A stretch of 64,000 bases of DNA from Balanoglossus misakiensis (taxonomy: Eukaryota; Hemichordata): assembly GCA_040954595.2 (NCBI GenBank), contig CM082589.2:7254001-7318000 (forward strand). Direction: 5' to 3'. The translations under genes were made by a program, and so were the position numbers. The first letter of the stretch is position 1. The number at the start of each line of letters is the position of its first letter. The notes under the pieces are model-generated. The model worked only from the letters and a program-made list of their open reading frames with translations. It made no database searches and was not told where the DNA came from. Positions 21,949 to 36,500 of the stretch are shown here, piece by piece.

Positions 21949-24900
21949 ATGGATGATGATTCAAAAAGTCACGAACCGAAACGACGGGTAAGAATAAAAT
22001 CCTTAAATATTGTGGTATGCAAATTATTTAACAAGGAAGTGAGTGTCGCTTGTGCGATCGGTGTTATTTTCGCTGCTCAATCAGTAAATACTGAAATAAT
22101 TTGCGCGATATTTCATAGGTGATCTGCTATGATACAGGGGAGTTTAATTCTGAAAGTCGATTGTGTGCAGGTCATCGGCGCTATTCAGAAAAGGCGACCA
22201 CACCCATTGTAGTTATTGTGTGTGTGTACATTCAGCTGTTGGGACGCATCCAGCTGCGCTTGTTCTCAGTGTCAAAACAACACAACGGCGTGACGTAAAT
22301 CCGCTCGCTGGCTTCTCGGGACGGTGCTGCGTATATATGGACATAGAGATGCACGAAACGTAGCGTCGGCCAGATTCGAAAATGCACTGCCCGCTGATAT
22401 TTCACCTCGCAGAAATGGTACTACCTGCTTGTCACTTCAATACGTAATCCTGTAGTGATGGTATGTATGGTACATCTGCGTACCGGTGTACATGTAAAGA
22501 CAAAGCAATTAACGCTTGGTTTTAATTATCAAAAGGCAATCCCGCTTTCACTAACAGAGATCGGGTTTTAATGCGTGTTTTTTACGATCTCATGGATAAC
22601 GTTTCATTTTCCGTGCGCAAACAGGTGTATGTGGCATTGTTTTAATCACTTACTGCTCTGAAACTGTTTGAAAGCACGTACATGTAGTCAGTGTTTGCTT
22701 TGTGTGACAACTGAGCCAGTTTACATGTAGGCAGTGAAAAGAAATGCTCATCAAAGCAAGCATTCTGGTAAATCCGTCAGATGACTGGTTTGGGATCGAG
22801 TCTTTTTAGATGGTTGAAGCCTTTTCAGTCGTGTTTGGATGACTCACACGTTGATACAGAGACGGTTGTCAGTTTGGTTTGCGAAATCGGCAGACAAGGT
22901 GACCTCATTTAGTTCACTCACATGGTGATCACATTGTTCATGCATGAAAAGTGGCGTACAAGTGTAAACACAAGATCTGTGTTGATTCCGAATGCCAAGG
23001 TCACGCCAGTATTTTCTGTTACTTGTTTGGTAACCATATGCGAGTGGTACAGACAACAAACTTGGCATATTTTCTTTACGTTTGGTTACTTGCATTCTTT
23101 TGTATAAAAAGTAATATAACCTTCATTTGTCAACTCTGAAGGAGGGAGAGAGTGTTCCTCTGACGACTAAGGCATGGCATGTCCTTCAAGGCATGCTAGC
23201 CTCACCTGTCAACCGCCAATGAAGTATGGCTGCAAAGCGCATTCCATAACCCTTACATTGTAGACAATTTCCAATTTGAGTACCGTTGGCCAATTTACTG
23301 TAAAACACTTATTTTTCGCAAGTTAAAATTTTCGCGATATCGAGAGAGGCCAATGTTTCGCGAGTATTAATTTTCGCGTTCTCTTATTTCATTCACTGCA
23401 TCGTTATCTTCAAAAAAAATTTACGCGACTTTTTATTTTCACGCTATTTTGGCTCTCGCGTATTTCGCGAAAATTTATTGCTTGCGAAATTAAAGTGTTT
23501 TACAGAATTGACCAATAGCTATTTTTGGCCAGTACATTATTCTCCATTTTTTTTCTTCTCGCAGCAAAGTGGAGGAAGATTGATTCCTCGCGTTTTCTCC
23601 AGAAGCAGTGACAAAGACAAAAAGATGCCGCTGAGAGAAAGTCGTCCCATGCAAGAACAGCGGCGAGCTCTGCGCCCCTACAACATCATAGGTCCCAACT
23701 ACAAAGTAGATGCACAAGTGTTGATAGACAGCTATATTGAAAAAGAAATTAAGGTAAGCAGGGTTCTGTCCACTCTGGCTTAACCAGCACTCAAGTGAAA
23801 AAGCTATCAAAGGCTGCCTGCAGGCACTACTGTGAGCTCAATCTGGTCTTGTCTATTTCGATACATTGATGAATGGGTATGACTTGCAAGAGACATGAAT
23901 ATTAAAGGGACAAAGTCGCTCTCTCGCTGCCCTTTTTCCATTAATTATATTTGATACAAGACATCATTTATGTTATTCTAAATGTGGATATATAGTGAAT
24001 CAATGTTCGACCACACGCAACTTCCATCCTGTTTGTAGCATATGAGAGTAAAAATCTTGAGATTTGAGACACACAATGAGTTTGGTTCCAAAGTTGATTT
24101 AAAGAAAAAAATGTATCTTTCCTCACACAGTATCTCGGACAGATACCCAAAATACCTGCAGATTTAGACCCCACCAAGAGAACTGACATCCTGCGTGTTA
24201 TAGATGAAGGAAAGGTAAGCATATAAGTTCTCAGTGTTATTTCATAAAAAGTTGGGCATAAAATCTGTGGAGAAGAATTTTTCTAACAACTTCATTTTTA
24301 TCTCCCCGGGCTTTTCTGAGCTGTTGGTACATTTACAATCTGTGTTTAACAAAAAATTAGTTACAGTACACATGAAATGTTCTTTTCTGACATGGAACAA
24401 ACAATTCAATCGATTGACCTTAAATTAGCTAACAACCACTACTGTTAACATGGTTTGTACAATTTTTACGGATATTCGTAATTTTCCATGCTTATCATCC
24501 AGTGAAAGCATTCGTGCATAAAACTTAATGAGTTGCAATCAGCAAAGAAAACCTCTGTACAACTTATGAATGACAGTGACCTTTGCCCCTGAATGTCAAC
24601 TCCACCCCGCCTCACAATACGTGTGCCCTTGTTTCTGTGGGCAAAACGCGACCACACCTCTGAAAGACAATGAAATTGGGGACAAAGGTCACATTTGAAG
24701 AGGGTTTTTTTTTATAGCCGATTCAGGCAGTCCACGGCTTATGCGGTCCTGGACAGTACTAAATTTTTACCTGAATCCTGCAAAGTTTAAACCAAAAGTT
24801 CTTGGAATTTCAGAAGAAAAATCCTGGAAAAAGTCACTTCCTTAGTTATCCTTGTAAAATACTTGATAAAAAGTCACGGAATTTGAAGTGATTACTAGTT

Positions 24901-27900
24901 CTGTTCATGTGTGGTAGAGATGACAAATGTTCCAGGACATCGTAGCCATATTTTGTCCGCTTTGCTTCTAAAACTAATACGGCGAGGTACTAGACTAAGG
25001 ACATGCATACCTTGCATTCCTTCATGCACAATGCAGTTTTGAAACATGTTACTGTGTGTGTAATTTGACAGGTTCACAGTCTGATACCCTGGAAGACGGA
25101 TGGACCCGAGCTGGACGCTATCTTGTCCATCTCGGCAAACAACGTGAAAGTCTTGAGGAGAGATGGAGAGGTGAGCCACAGGTCATTTCTATACTTTTGC
25201 AAATATAACAATGGTGTAATACTGTAAAACACTTTATTTTCCCAATCAATAAATTTTCGCGAAATACGCGAGAGCCAAAATAGCATGAAAATAAAAAGTC
25301 GTATAATTTTTTTGTGAAGATAACGATGCAGTGAATGAAATAAGAGAACGCAAAAATTAATACTCACGAAACAGTGGCCTCTCTCGATATTGCGAAAATT
25401 TCAACTCGCGAAAATAAAGTGTTTTACAGTATGCTGTGCTTTGTATGGAAGGCAGTTTTGCCAGGGTTCCCCAGTCAAGTCATCAAAGTTCCCAGATAGT
25501 TTATCAATGTTCCCCAAGATAAGGGATTAAGTACAAGGTACATTGAAGTCATCTGAAACTGAAATAAGCTAGTGTTAATCCCAAACCCTTCCACCCCCAT
25601 TTCACTGCATATGGGTTCAACCATCCCATTGAAAGCAATCGGGGCCGTACCAAAACTTGTCAGCTAGAGGGTAACTCTCGTATATTTCCACCTACAGGAG
25701 TTACTCTACCGAGCGTCGATTCACGAAATAGCCTCTCTGAGCTACGTCAGGGATGACGGACAGCACCTCATCGGATGCAAAGTGGCGTCCAAGGAAAATG
25801 TTAACGACCTCAAACTCATCGTGTTCCAGTGCCACAGCAAGGCAGCTGCCGAGGAGGTCTGTTCATTACTCCGGCAGACGTTCGAACTCGTGTACACAGA
25901 GCTGACCATGAGTTTTCTCGATTACAGTATTCATCAAGGTGCTGCCAGATTTCACTCACTCAGAAGTTGTAAGTGTAATATTTGTCATCATACAGCCTTT
26001 GTACCTTGAAACTCTGGTGACCTATGACCTCATTTGGATGTTTACTTCCTGGCCGAGTACAAAGGGCTTTGATAAATTATGAGAAAAAAAAAATGCCGTT
26101 GTTAAAGTTATGCACACATTACACCTTTTTCATTTCAGATGCCAGTCTAGCTAGCAGGCCAGGTCTAGATGACTGGATAGGATTGCCACCACGGTAAGTT
26201 TACAAGTATTTGCACGATTGAAAATTCTCTAACTATCCTGATATGTCCAACTTTGTTAGTTAAACTTCAGTCATTTCAGATAACCAATTTTATTGCCAAG
26301 ACTTCCAAATAGTTTCATCCCTCTCCCTCAAGCCTTGTGTGTTGTAGAGTCAACCCCTGACAAGATTGTTTGTTGTGATGGTGTAAATCACTAAATGTAC
26401 AACAGCACTTAAGAATGAGAGATTACTTGTTAACTTTCAGCAATCGGCCGGGACATGAAAGACGGCCGAGTGAAGGGGACCTTAGCATCTCTGCCAAACA
26501 GATGTTACAAGAATACATTGAATTGGTGAGTGCAGAATACACTGACTCTATGCAGTTTCCACAAAGCAAAATACACAAATAACATAAGTGGCCATGGATA
26601 ATAAAACCGCACATGACAAATGAAAGAAACTGTGATTTACCTTGATTACATGACATGTAACAACCACCATTGATGGATAGACAGATAATAATGTAAATCC
26701 ACAATAACAGTTGTCAGTTATATGAAAGGATGGGACAATAGCACCAAAACAATGGATTCATCAAAACAATGGATTTGGGCATCTACTTCTGTAATATTTT
26801 AATGATAAAGAAATACAACTTAAGGATGTGTGTTCAGTAAAATTGAAAGCATTATCATTTTTTTAATTGTGGATTTTTGGATTCTCCTTTGTATGTATAA
26901 TAAAAATCCGTAATAAAATATAGGGGTCACAGCGCTTGTTTTTGAAATACAGAGCCATGAATTTAGTCGATAATAGAAGAAACTGCTGACTCAGCATTTT
27001 TCACCAATGGTTTGTCTATGGGCAAAGTTTTGAACGCAATTTATCTCAAAAAAGAGCTCGGTGACCCCAATATTTTATTTGACCAGTGAATTTATATTTA
27101 CTGGACTGAGCTTTGTGTGAAATTTCGTGAAAATGACAAAAGTAGAAGTTTGTTTTCTAGCGATTATCAATGTAATCCTATGGGAAAAAGACGGGTGCGC
27201 GCAGTTTTCCGGTTTATGTTCTGCGCGAACATCCTTAAAAAGGTTTTTTGTTTTTACATCTGCAGTTGAGAACCAAGCTGACGTCCGAAGAGCTCCAACG
27301 ATTTGCGGTCGTTCTGAGAGAGTACAGAGAAGGTATGGCTGTGGAGCAGTTCTGTTCGCGGCTTCAACGTCTGTACGGACAAGAGAGAGTATACCTCTTC
27401 CCAGGTGAGTGACACAAACCACATTTTTCATTATCCGTGTAAACTTTACCGATGAATCATGAGGTTTTCGGAAGTTCCTTGAATGTTGAAGGGGTCCTTT
27501 CAATAGAATTAAACCAGTGAATAATCAGCCTCAAGCTTTTGCGTTTAATGCTTGTCCCAACTTGGAAAATAATTTAGAAATGTCGCAAGAAACTCTCGGC
27601 CTGAAACATGTATCATGGCAAGTGTTATTCTTTGTTGGATTTATGGAAAATGTTAGTTACTTTGGTGAGGGTCTATGTGATTTGTCGACTATATTTGCTA
27701 TTTCTGAACTTGCGGCATGTATGTCCTTTGCTCTGTTTTTTTTTTTAGGACTCCTACCTTTCATCCCGGAAAAAGACGGGGACTATTTCGACAGTTTCCT
27801 TGAACGAATGGGCATCCACGAAGGAAACGGACTAGTTCACAGCTCGGGGCGGCCGTACGCCCGCACAATGAGCGAGACGTCGTCGTCCACGCTCGGAGCG

Positions 27901-28014
27901 GCCGAGAATGGCGTCTACAGCCACTCCATCCCGTCGGAGATCGACGAGTTCGATCGCATGATGAGCGAAATCTGCAACGACATCGACAGCCTCGAGAGCA
28001 GCATCGACAACTGA
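21949..28014 (+). CDS. CCM2: CCM2 (malcavernin): PTB domain plus harmonin-homology domain
   Basis: Scaffold of the cerebral cavernous malformation complex; its PTB domain binds KRIT1 and its C-terminal harmonin-homology domain binds MEKK3 in vertebrates. Exons: 21949-21987, 23565-23753, 24131-24214, 25072-25170, 25698-25968, 26139-26193, 26441-26525, 27266-27404, 27749-28014; 408 residues (human 444). PTB begins about residue 57 (VLIDSYIEKEIK-YLGQIPKIP) and includes IHEIASLSYVRDDGQHLI and KAAAEEVCSLLRQTFELVYTE. Harmonin-homology domain about 275-350: LRTKLTSEELQRFAVVLREY and GLLPFIPEKDGDYF, almost as in human. Acidic tail EFDRMMSEICNDIDSLESSI is the conserved C terminus. I chose the ATG at 21949; an in-frame ATG at 21883 would add 22 residues. 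Introns hold several MITEs. Confidence 0.96.
23296..23506. repeat. MITE-A copy 2 (CCM2 intron 1)
   Basis: TACTGTAAAACACTT...AAGTGTTTTACAGAA with GCATCGTTATCTTC and CGCGAAA words. Ends 58 bp before CCM2 exon 2. Confidence 0.95.
23902..24050. repeat. MITE-C half copy (CCM2 intron 2)
   Basis: Left arm only: TTAAAGGGACAAAGTCGCTC, then TTAATTATATTTGATACAAG and GTGGATATATAGTGAATCAA. The inverse arm seen in full copies is absent. Confidence 0.85.
25220..25431. repeat. MITE-A copy 3 (CCM2 intron 4)
   Basis: TACTGTAAAACACTTTATTT to AATAAAGTGTTTTACAGTA, intact inverted ends. Starts 49 bp after the donor of exon 25072-25170. Confidence 0.97.
26820..27238 (+). repeat. MITE-B copy 1 (CCM2 intron 7)
   Basis: About 419 bp from TTAAGGATGTGTGTTCAGTA to GCGCGAACATCCTTAA. 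Internal markers GAGCCATGAATTTAGTCGAT, CTGACTCAGCATTTTTCACC and GAAAAAGACGGGTGCGCGCA. Ends 27 bp before exon 27266. Confidence 0.95.
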
Positions 28015-31000
28015 ACAGGGAAGTGAGGTACTCCCTGGAACACTGATTTTCAGCTCCGTTTGCCGCGTTTGGAAAGGATTGTGTGCAATGAACAATAATG
28101 TGTAAAGGGAACCGCAGTGGTCCTATTGCTGGAGTTGAGGAGTCTCAACACTAATATTGCCAAAACTGAGGAGTAAAGATGTGCATTTATTTGAATGTAG
28201 AGAGTCGGGCTATTAACCATACTGTTGGATCAACGGAGTTGCATTACCTGTACTGTTGGTGGAGAGATTGACATGACCTTATGTTGTTGGCTCCAGGAAG
28301 TCAGGTCAGGTTACCCATACTCGTGGACCTAGGGAGTCACATTGTCCATATACGGTAGTTGGCCCTAGGGAGTCACACGTCCGGTAGTTTTGAGTCTGGG
28401 GAGTCGCAACTTGCTGCACTGCACATGCGATGAACTTCCGAAACTCTCGAAAAAACATTTCCAAGCATCCTTGTTCAGATGTGGAGTATATACCAAACTT
28501 GGATATAGAACTCGCACCAGCGGCAATGGACTCGGTCCGAACGTGGACATTTTTTTAAAAAAAAGCTGCGCAATATAGATTGTTTGCAGTGGATTCTTGT
28601 TGACTTTTTTGCTGTTTTGAGTACCACCAAGCCACAAACTCTTCATAGAAGCTTTTTTGTCATGTTTTTTAAAACACAAAAACCTGTGTCCAGTTGTGAA
28701 CAGACAAATAGACGGGCTGCTATCTGGGTACTCAACCCAGTGGGGGCACCCAAAGACATTGTACAAAACAGCCCATTCTGAAGCTTAGCTGGTCCAGCTC
28801 AGACTGTTAAACAGCATTTTGTTTCATATTATTTAAATGTCCAGAAAGTGTGTGATTACTTTTATAACAAGGAGAGTGTGTAAAACAGATGCAAAGTACT
28901 ATTGTGCTGTCCAATTTCCTATTAACTCCTTTTTTTCTGAAATTTAATTATAATAGTGGTTATCTATATTTTGCTGCAGTAAGAAGTGTTACCAGTGTTG
29001 GCAGAGAAATTATCTGCCTTTCAGCTAGATGATATTATATGCCATTAATTATTCTACATGTATGAAAATAACATACAAAATACTTGGGAACTACTGGTAC
29101 AATTATTCGTGTTACTCACTCAATTAATCCTGGACAATGTGAAAAATATATGGATAAGTCACTCAGTTTTCAGAGTGATACTTGACTCGTATGAACATGA
29201 CACATTTATGAGAATTTTTGAGTCGCAGCCAAAGATATGTAATAAAGAAATTTTGAGCAAAGAGCTGCAAGTTGCAGTGTTCTCCCTGGGCCCAGAGGGA
29301 AGCAGGATGACTAATTTGCATAATTTATGTAAGCTAATTTACATAATATATTCATTTAATTTGCATAATTAGCGGTTTATTGAATACACCTGAGGAATGC
29401 ACCTGCTCATTTACTGGGAGAGATGCTCTCTGGACCGGGCAAAGTTAAAATACCTGTATACCTCATTAGCAAGTCACTGTAGTATGTTTAAGTCTTTTTT
29501 TTTTAGAGTAGCATGTTGTGTGCCGAGTCATGGGGTCAGATGTCAAAGGTCGCATCCCAAAATGCACCAGCTGAATGAAAATTGCCAGGGACTTGGAAGT
29601 TTGTTGGCAAAGTTAAAGTTTGAACCGTATATTGTTGCACAGTTTATTCAGATTTTACAAGAATAATTTGACCGATATTGATGCGTGCTTCTGCATTGGA
29701 CCCCAGATGTGAACTTTGACAGGCCATTTCCTCGTACAATAATAACACTATTAACACATCACATCGCCCGTTCCGGTCCGCAACACATTACATTTGTATC
29801 TGTAACATTTTGTGTGACAATACAAAACTTTCAGTGTCTTTGATTACAAAGAGGGTCATTCATGTGAGAATTTTTTTTTTTTTGGACAGTTTCTGAGGCT
29901 TGTGTCCATGCGTCTAAATTGTACCCACTATCAAATATCAGCTTTAATACCGTGAACTGATTTTCCACCAAACGAATATTGCAGCTAGTCAGTGTTTATA
30001 TGAATTGTTTTGTCTACCAGAGTTCCTTGGTGGGGTCACTTGTTGCCATGGCAATGAACTTTGACCCAATAGACAGAATAGGTACAGTTAACTCATATGT
30101 TGTATATGGAAATTCATAACTTATTACATGTATATCAGGTAGAGTTTGTGGTGCTTGTAATTTTAAAGGTAAATGAGTGTTTGTGAATGGAGATTTTAAA
30201 GAACGAGTCAAAATGAATCTTTTGTAGAGGTAATCAGTGCACAAGAGTTGAGTTCTTTTTGACAACGAAATGATTTGAATTCTGCTCCGACTGTTTTGCC
30301 AAGTCGGGCAGTCAGGAAATCAGTGACGTAAAAGCATGCACACACACACACAACAGCATCTATGATCAGTGGTTGGTGTTTGATATTCACCATTTCTGAC
30401 GACGAGCGAGGACTTTTTTGCGTTTGAAAGAAAGTCTGACCAGGATGGGAGAGTTTCTAGTGGGTGGCACTGTTCTAGTTGTTGTGATAGATAATTTAAT
30501 GTGGTGTATCAGCTAGATCAGACCGGGATTGATATCATCAGTCCATCAATGTAATGTTATCTGCAATAAAATTTAACTTTTATCAACTTGAAAATTGCAA
30601 GAGGACCAATGGCTTCATTTTTAAGCTCCCATTAAATTTTGGTATATGTATGTATAGCTTATGGGATCAGTTGCCTGGATGTGTGTGTCTGTCTGTTCAC
30701 TGCAAAAATTTGAGAATGTATCACCTTGGTATTTTGCTTGTATAATTATACATCTTGGACAATCTGCAGAGTTGAAGTTTCGACCAGTCCATTGTGGGTA
30801 CACATAGAACCCACGACAAAAAAATAATTTTCACATCACAAGAATTACTGTGTATTTTATACAAAGTTTATTTCCATAAAACAACTATTAATGATCAATA
30901 ATTAATAAGACTATGAAAATTATACACCCGCTTTTAAAAAACTATCAATATAGTTGAGCTATCACAAAAATCTGTCTATATCATGCACTCCTCACAAAAA

Positions 31001-33530
31001 ACATCCACAATATTCAAATTGCAGACATATATCCAAAATAAATAATGACTATTTGACGGCTTTTTTCTCAAATGCCTGAGTGGTCGTATAAAAATACTTC
31101 TATCAGTCACTGGTACAAAGTAGAATTTGCATTTTATTAATATATAAATTTCTGAAAGCAAAGTTAACTTGTGTACTCCAGTACTTACAGTTCTGCTTAT
31201 GCCCTGCTGGATTGAGAGGTTAAGGGGATATTTCTAGGTACATAATTTAAGAAAAAAAATTCTGAAATTACCAAGTAATGATGTTGATTCTGTGTGGCCG
31301 AAATTGCCTTCAAAATGTTTCCTTGCATTTATTTCAATGTTACATTGTTATTCTGTAAGAAACATTTCCAATTCAATTTCCAATTCCCAAACCTTTTCAA
31401 GACCTGTATTTCTGTGACGGATATGAGCAGATGAAGTACAGAAAACATGACAATACAAAAAGCCCACTCATAGGCTTAGAAATGCAGAGCTGCAGTGCAG
31501 AGAAAAAAATCATTGAGGTCAAAGGTTAATCAGGAGGGATTCGACAACCTGTTCACATCTAAAGGAGCCTCAGTAATGCAAGATTCTTCGACACCTCTAG
31601 TTGTCACCCAATTGGTTGTTGCCATGGTATTTATATCACTGAAATTTACATAACAAAGGAAAGCTCAGCCAACCAATAGTTGGCCTCCTATTGTTACAAG
31701 AAGTACCCTTATTAGTCAATTCTAATATCAACAGAAGAAACTGAGAAGTATCGACCTTTTTCACCATCAATCAACAGAACTTGACAGAATTCGAATAATA
31801 GAGTTCAGATTTGTTAAAAATTAAATATACATGTACATACATATACATGACACAGACATGTTACTCAACCTTTGAAAAATATGATACATCAACTAAATTA
31901 AGTAACACTTGATTATAAAGAAAGGAACAGAGATAGAAAAGTACCAGATGAAATACAATGTTAAAGATTAGTTGGCAGGAATAATTATTAACATGTCTTT
32001 TGAATGCAGCTATTATCATACTTGTTCATCGCTCAGTTGTTTTGTTGTGTGGCTGTCAGTTTTTATTTTTTGAATAATTGCTGAGATTTTACTGAATGAA
32101 ATATGCAGCTTCAAGAAAATCTGTTCTAGTATAATTTTATTTCAGCTTTCTACAACACATGCAACATCTGCAGCAGGGGCAACTTTGACCTTTGACCTCG
32201 ACCGACACAAATATCACCATTATCTCAATTATACGGGGAACTGGGGAGAAATGACATTTTTGTGATTCTTCGCTTTCATGAGAATGTGTATACTGCTTGG
32301 AAAAATACATAGTATTGACAAATAACTGAATACACCAACAATACAGGAATTTCCAGAAAGCAAAATTTTCAAAAAATATTGATGACACCTTTTTAATTTT
32401 AAACTAGTTTTCAAATTCAGACATGAATTAAATCATATAATTAAAGGGACAAAGTCTTTCTCTCGCTACCCTTTTTTCATTTATTATATTTGATTCAAGA
32501 CACGTTTTTGTTATTCTACATGTGGATATAAAGTGAATCAACGTTCCACCACACACAAAGGGTGTCTTGTATCAAACATAAAGGAAAAATGACAGCGAGA
32601 GAGAGACTTTGTCCCTTTAAATAAAGTTGTACTGTGTATCAGGGTTAGTAAACCAAAAGGTATATTTTTGGTGGGCCTAAGTTAAATCCACACAGTCCAG
32701 TATATATTTTCTCGGGGATGTTTTACAATTTTGTCATCTCACTGTAAAGTTATTGCTCTAATAGTAGTGAACAACTCTTTGTAAGAAAGAAAAAAACAAG
32801 TGACATGATCTATCTTGGGTATTTCATGAAACGTCCAAACCATTAAAAATGCTTAAAAATTAAATAAAAAAAATTAACGTGATACACGTCACTGAAATGA
32901 AAACATGGAATATTCACAAAAGTTGATTTTAAGGGAAAAGGTCAATATGGTCTGCAAGTACTGCGTTCTTCTTTGGCATCTGGGTATAACTGTTAAGAGT
33001 CAAAACTTCAGGCAAGAAAAAAATACCTGCAGGACATGTGTTGTGTTCAAGGCTTCTTAAATTTTTTTACTACAAAATAGAGTATTGCTTTGCATATAGT
33101 CCAACCTGTACCATATAGCGGGTGAGCAGATAGCTGCAAGATGCATTCTCTCGTCTCACCCCTGCGTTTCTTCTGCAAATGGAACGTCCCTGCATGTAAT
33201 GATAATTAGGACGTTCCAATATGCCTTAGAAAGGGGTGGTAACGGCCGAACTCTTAGTCACGCACTTTTGATCTGTTCTTCATGTAGAAACTCACTTCTC
33301 AGTTTCCTTTTCGTGTAAATGTTTCTTGCAAAACTTGACTACCTCATCGTTTCGTCCAAAATACAGCAACAGTCAGCGAGTGCCTACATGTTTCTACGCT
33401 TCAACATGCAGAGGCTGTAAATCACATCTTTCTCCACGGCTGCTCTCGAAAAACGGCGCAGCGACATGTCTACAAACAACATGGTCCAAAGGCATGAAAA
33501 GACAACCCTGTTGGTCGTGCATCACTCGAG
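28015..33530. other. Tail-to-tail intergenic DNA of CCM2 and ICAP-1
   Basis: Presumably both 3' UTRs plus spacer. 28130-28410 is a decayed tandem repeat of words like AGGGAGTCACA and ACTGTTGG. AATAAA at 29241 is a possible CCM2 poly-A signal. GTTGCCATGGCAAT (X-box-like) is at about 30043. A MITE-C copy is at 32441-32620. TTTATT at 32136 (AATAAA on -) could serve ICAP-1. No coding exon is visible. Confidence 0.55.
32441..32620. repeat. MITE-C short foldback copy
   Basis: TTAAAGGGACAAAGTCTTTC at the left and GAGAGACTTTGTCCCTTTAA at the right, with arms of about 80 bp that pair with each other. Confidence 0.92.
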
Positions 33531-36500
33531 TCACAAAGTCCTGTATTTGACTGCCGGGTCGCTCTGCAAGACCTCGATCTCGCAAATCGCGTCAAACATC
33601 TGTGTCATTTTGCCGCAAATGGTTTCTGCTTGGTCCTGAGAAAAAATGAAATCATCAAATATTTTTGAGTGAGGGCTACAAGATTGACCGTGGGGACATC
33701 AAACCAAAGAAATACAAAATTCACAAGACATCAAACCAAAGAAATACAAAATTCTAGTGAAATCTAAGACGCCTATTTTAGCAGCACCAAAAAATGATAT
33801 TTGTCTCGTACCTGATTATGACACTGAAATACAAGACAATCGTAGATGTCGTCGCCCACTTTTCCGATTTTGACGGCAAGCAGAGACCTTTTCTGTTCGT
33901 CTTCAAAGTTGACAACCCTAATGATGTCAGACAGAGGGTATCGGTTCCTAACAACCTGTGAAATGAAGAATTTACAGACACATTGAAAAACCTTTGTAAT
34001 TATATGCCTAATCCTGAATAAAATGTCGCACACAGACTGCTGCATTCCATTGAAAATAGACAGAAATTAATGATAGCAGAACTTAATATACTGTAAAACA
34101 CTTTATTTTCGCGAGTTGAAATTTTCGCGATATCGAGAGAGGCCACTGTTTCGCGAGTATTAATTTTCGCGTTCTCTTATTTCATTCACTGCATCGTTAT
34201 CTTTAAAAAAAAATTACGCGACTTGTTTTTTCACGCTATTTTGGCTCTCGTGTATTTCGCGAAAAATTTAATGCTCACAAAAATAAAGTGTTTTACAGTA
34301 AATAAATGTAGGTGAGTACTTAGGAATAATTTTATAGCTGTTTTACACACACTGTATGCACTGTAGTGCATCAAATGAAAATACGGCTTGACTTTTCCGT
34401 GAAAGAGCTCACTCATGGATAATTTCCTAATTGTTGCTATATTTGGTCTGATATACAATGTATGTGGATTGAGTGCCAACCTGCAAATTTATCAATTAAT
34501 CATCAAAGTGTATGCACCACACCCATCATTACACACTACACTGAACATTACATTCTGGTAGTATGAGTAGGTTATTTATACCCACTATTAAAGTCACTGC
34601 TGAAAGTGTTTTTTTTTTTTTCAAAAATTTCAACATTACAGCACCAATTTTTTCCAGCATTTATCATGAGTTAAAGAACACCTACATTGCACTACCATTA
34701 ATCTAAAATGTTCTGTCATCCAAAACCAGGAAAATGTGCATTGTCAAAAATGAACAACTTTTTCTCTTTGAAACAACAAATCCCTCAAGACAACTACGTT
34801 CAAGTAGGCTATTTGTGGATAAGTTAAGCCATATTTTACAAGGAAGTAGCGTTACGCCCAAAAACAGTTAATTCTATCCACGTACATCACGCACGTACCC
34901 TGCAGATCGCCGACTGAGCATTGTCATGGTAACGCTACAGTTATATCGAGGACTACACAATTAGTCATTTCGTTTGGGGGCCACACCCAGCAATACAATA
35001 CTCCAAGCATACAAATTTGTAAACGAGTCCAATTTGGTGCGTTGCCATAAACAGCTCTTGTGAGATTGCTGTACAAATTTTGTACATTCACAGAAAGACG
35101 TGTACACATGATGTCATCACGCATACACACAGTGACTCACACACACGCACGCACGCACACACAGTAGCTTACATTTTCAAATCTAGACTCACACAGTCAC
35201 TTGTTTACTTTAAGGATGTACGTTCAGTAAAACTGAAAGTATTGCCATTATTTTTTAATTGTGGATTTTTGGATTCTCCTTTGTATGTATAATGAAAATC
35301 CGTAATAAAATATAGGGGTCACAGTGCTTGTTTTTGAAATACAGAGCCATGAATTTGGTCGATAATAGAAGAAATCTGCTGACTCAGCATTTTTCACCAA
35401 TGGTTTGTCTATGGGCAAAATTTTTAACGCAATTTATTTCAAAATAGAGCGCAGTGACCCCTATATTTTATTTGACCAATGAATTTAAATTTACTGAACT
35501 GAGCTTTATGTGAAATTTCGGGAAAATGACAATAGTAGAAGTTTGTTTTCTAGCAATTTTCAATGTAATGGGAAAAAGACGGGTGCGCGCAGTTTTCCGG
35601 TTTATGTTCCGCGCGTACATCCTTAACTCACAAGATTGAAGAATTTGATGTTCTCATGAGTACAGTATACAACACAAACAGATAAACAAGAACATAACAG
35701 CCATAATTGATTATCTTCACACTTCACTTTCAAGAACACTAACAGCTGTACAATGTGTTACTCACTTTTGGCGATGGAGGAAAGACTTCTGTAAGCTTCA
35801 CTCCGTGTTTGGACAGCGTCAGAATCACAAAATCTTCCCCGTTCATCTTCAGCGCTATTTGGCCACTAGTCTGAAAGATTTATCAAAACACAAATATTTC
35901 ATTATTTGGAATAATTTATTTGGATATTACACATGACGCAAGTCACAGGCATACATGTACTTGGATGGTACCTGTTACAATCATCATCGACCCTTTCACC
36001 ACCGTGGTTTGACCCAAATCCATTGTATTCTATGGTAAAGGTGGACCTCTTAAAAGGGAACTAGGGGTGAAACGGTTAATACAGTCCTGCAAAACTAACT
36101 GTGATTTTTGTAGGACAGAAAGTTTGGCTTTGCTCCTTTCAGAACAGCACGCGATTCAGAGGTCATGGTGAGAGAATACAGACAAACACTGGATACATGA
36201 CCCTCCAACCGTAGACAGAATACATGTAGACAAATATTAATTAATAAACCTTGATCTGACAACCAAGACCTTTTCGGTGCAACACACCGCCACCCAGAGA
36301 GCTTACACCTACTTTGTGTATCGTATGACACGCAATGACACCAACAGTAGTTGTTCATACAAGTATTCATTCTGTGCGATAGCTATCAAATAGCAAACAT
36401 TCAGGAAAGCAATTTCATACGCCAGTTAAAGGGACAAAGTCTCTCTCTCGCTGCCCTTTTTCCATTAATTATGTTTGATACAAGACGCCGTTTATGTTAT

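Noticed and set aside
26820-27503. Open frames on both strands next to CCM2 exon 8
   Set aside because: They run through MITE-B and the opposite strand of the exon; the same pieces recur at 46939-47130.
30043-30056. X-box-like GTTGCCATGGCAAT in the CCM2/ICAP-1 spacer
   Set aside because: Not near any promoter I could place, and similar CCATGG words occur often here, so no regulatory role is claimed.
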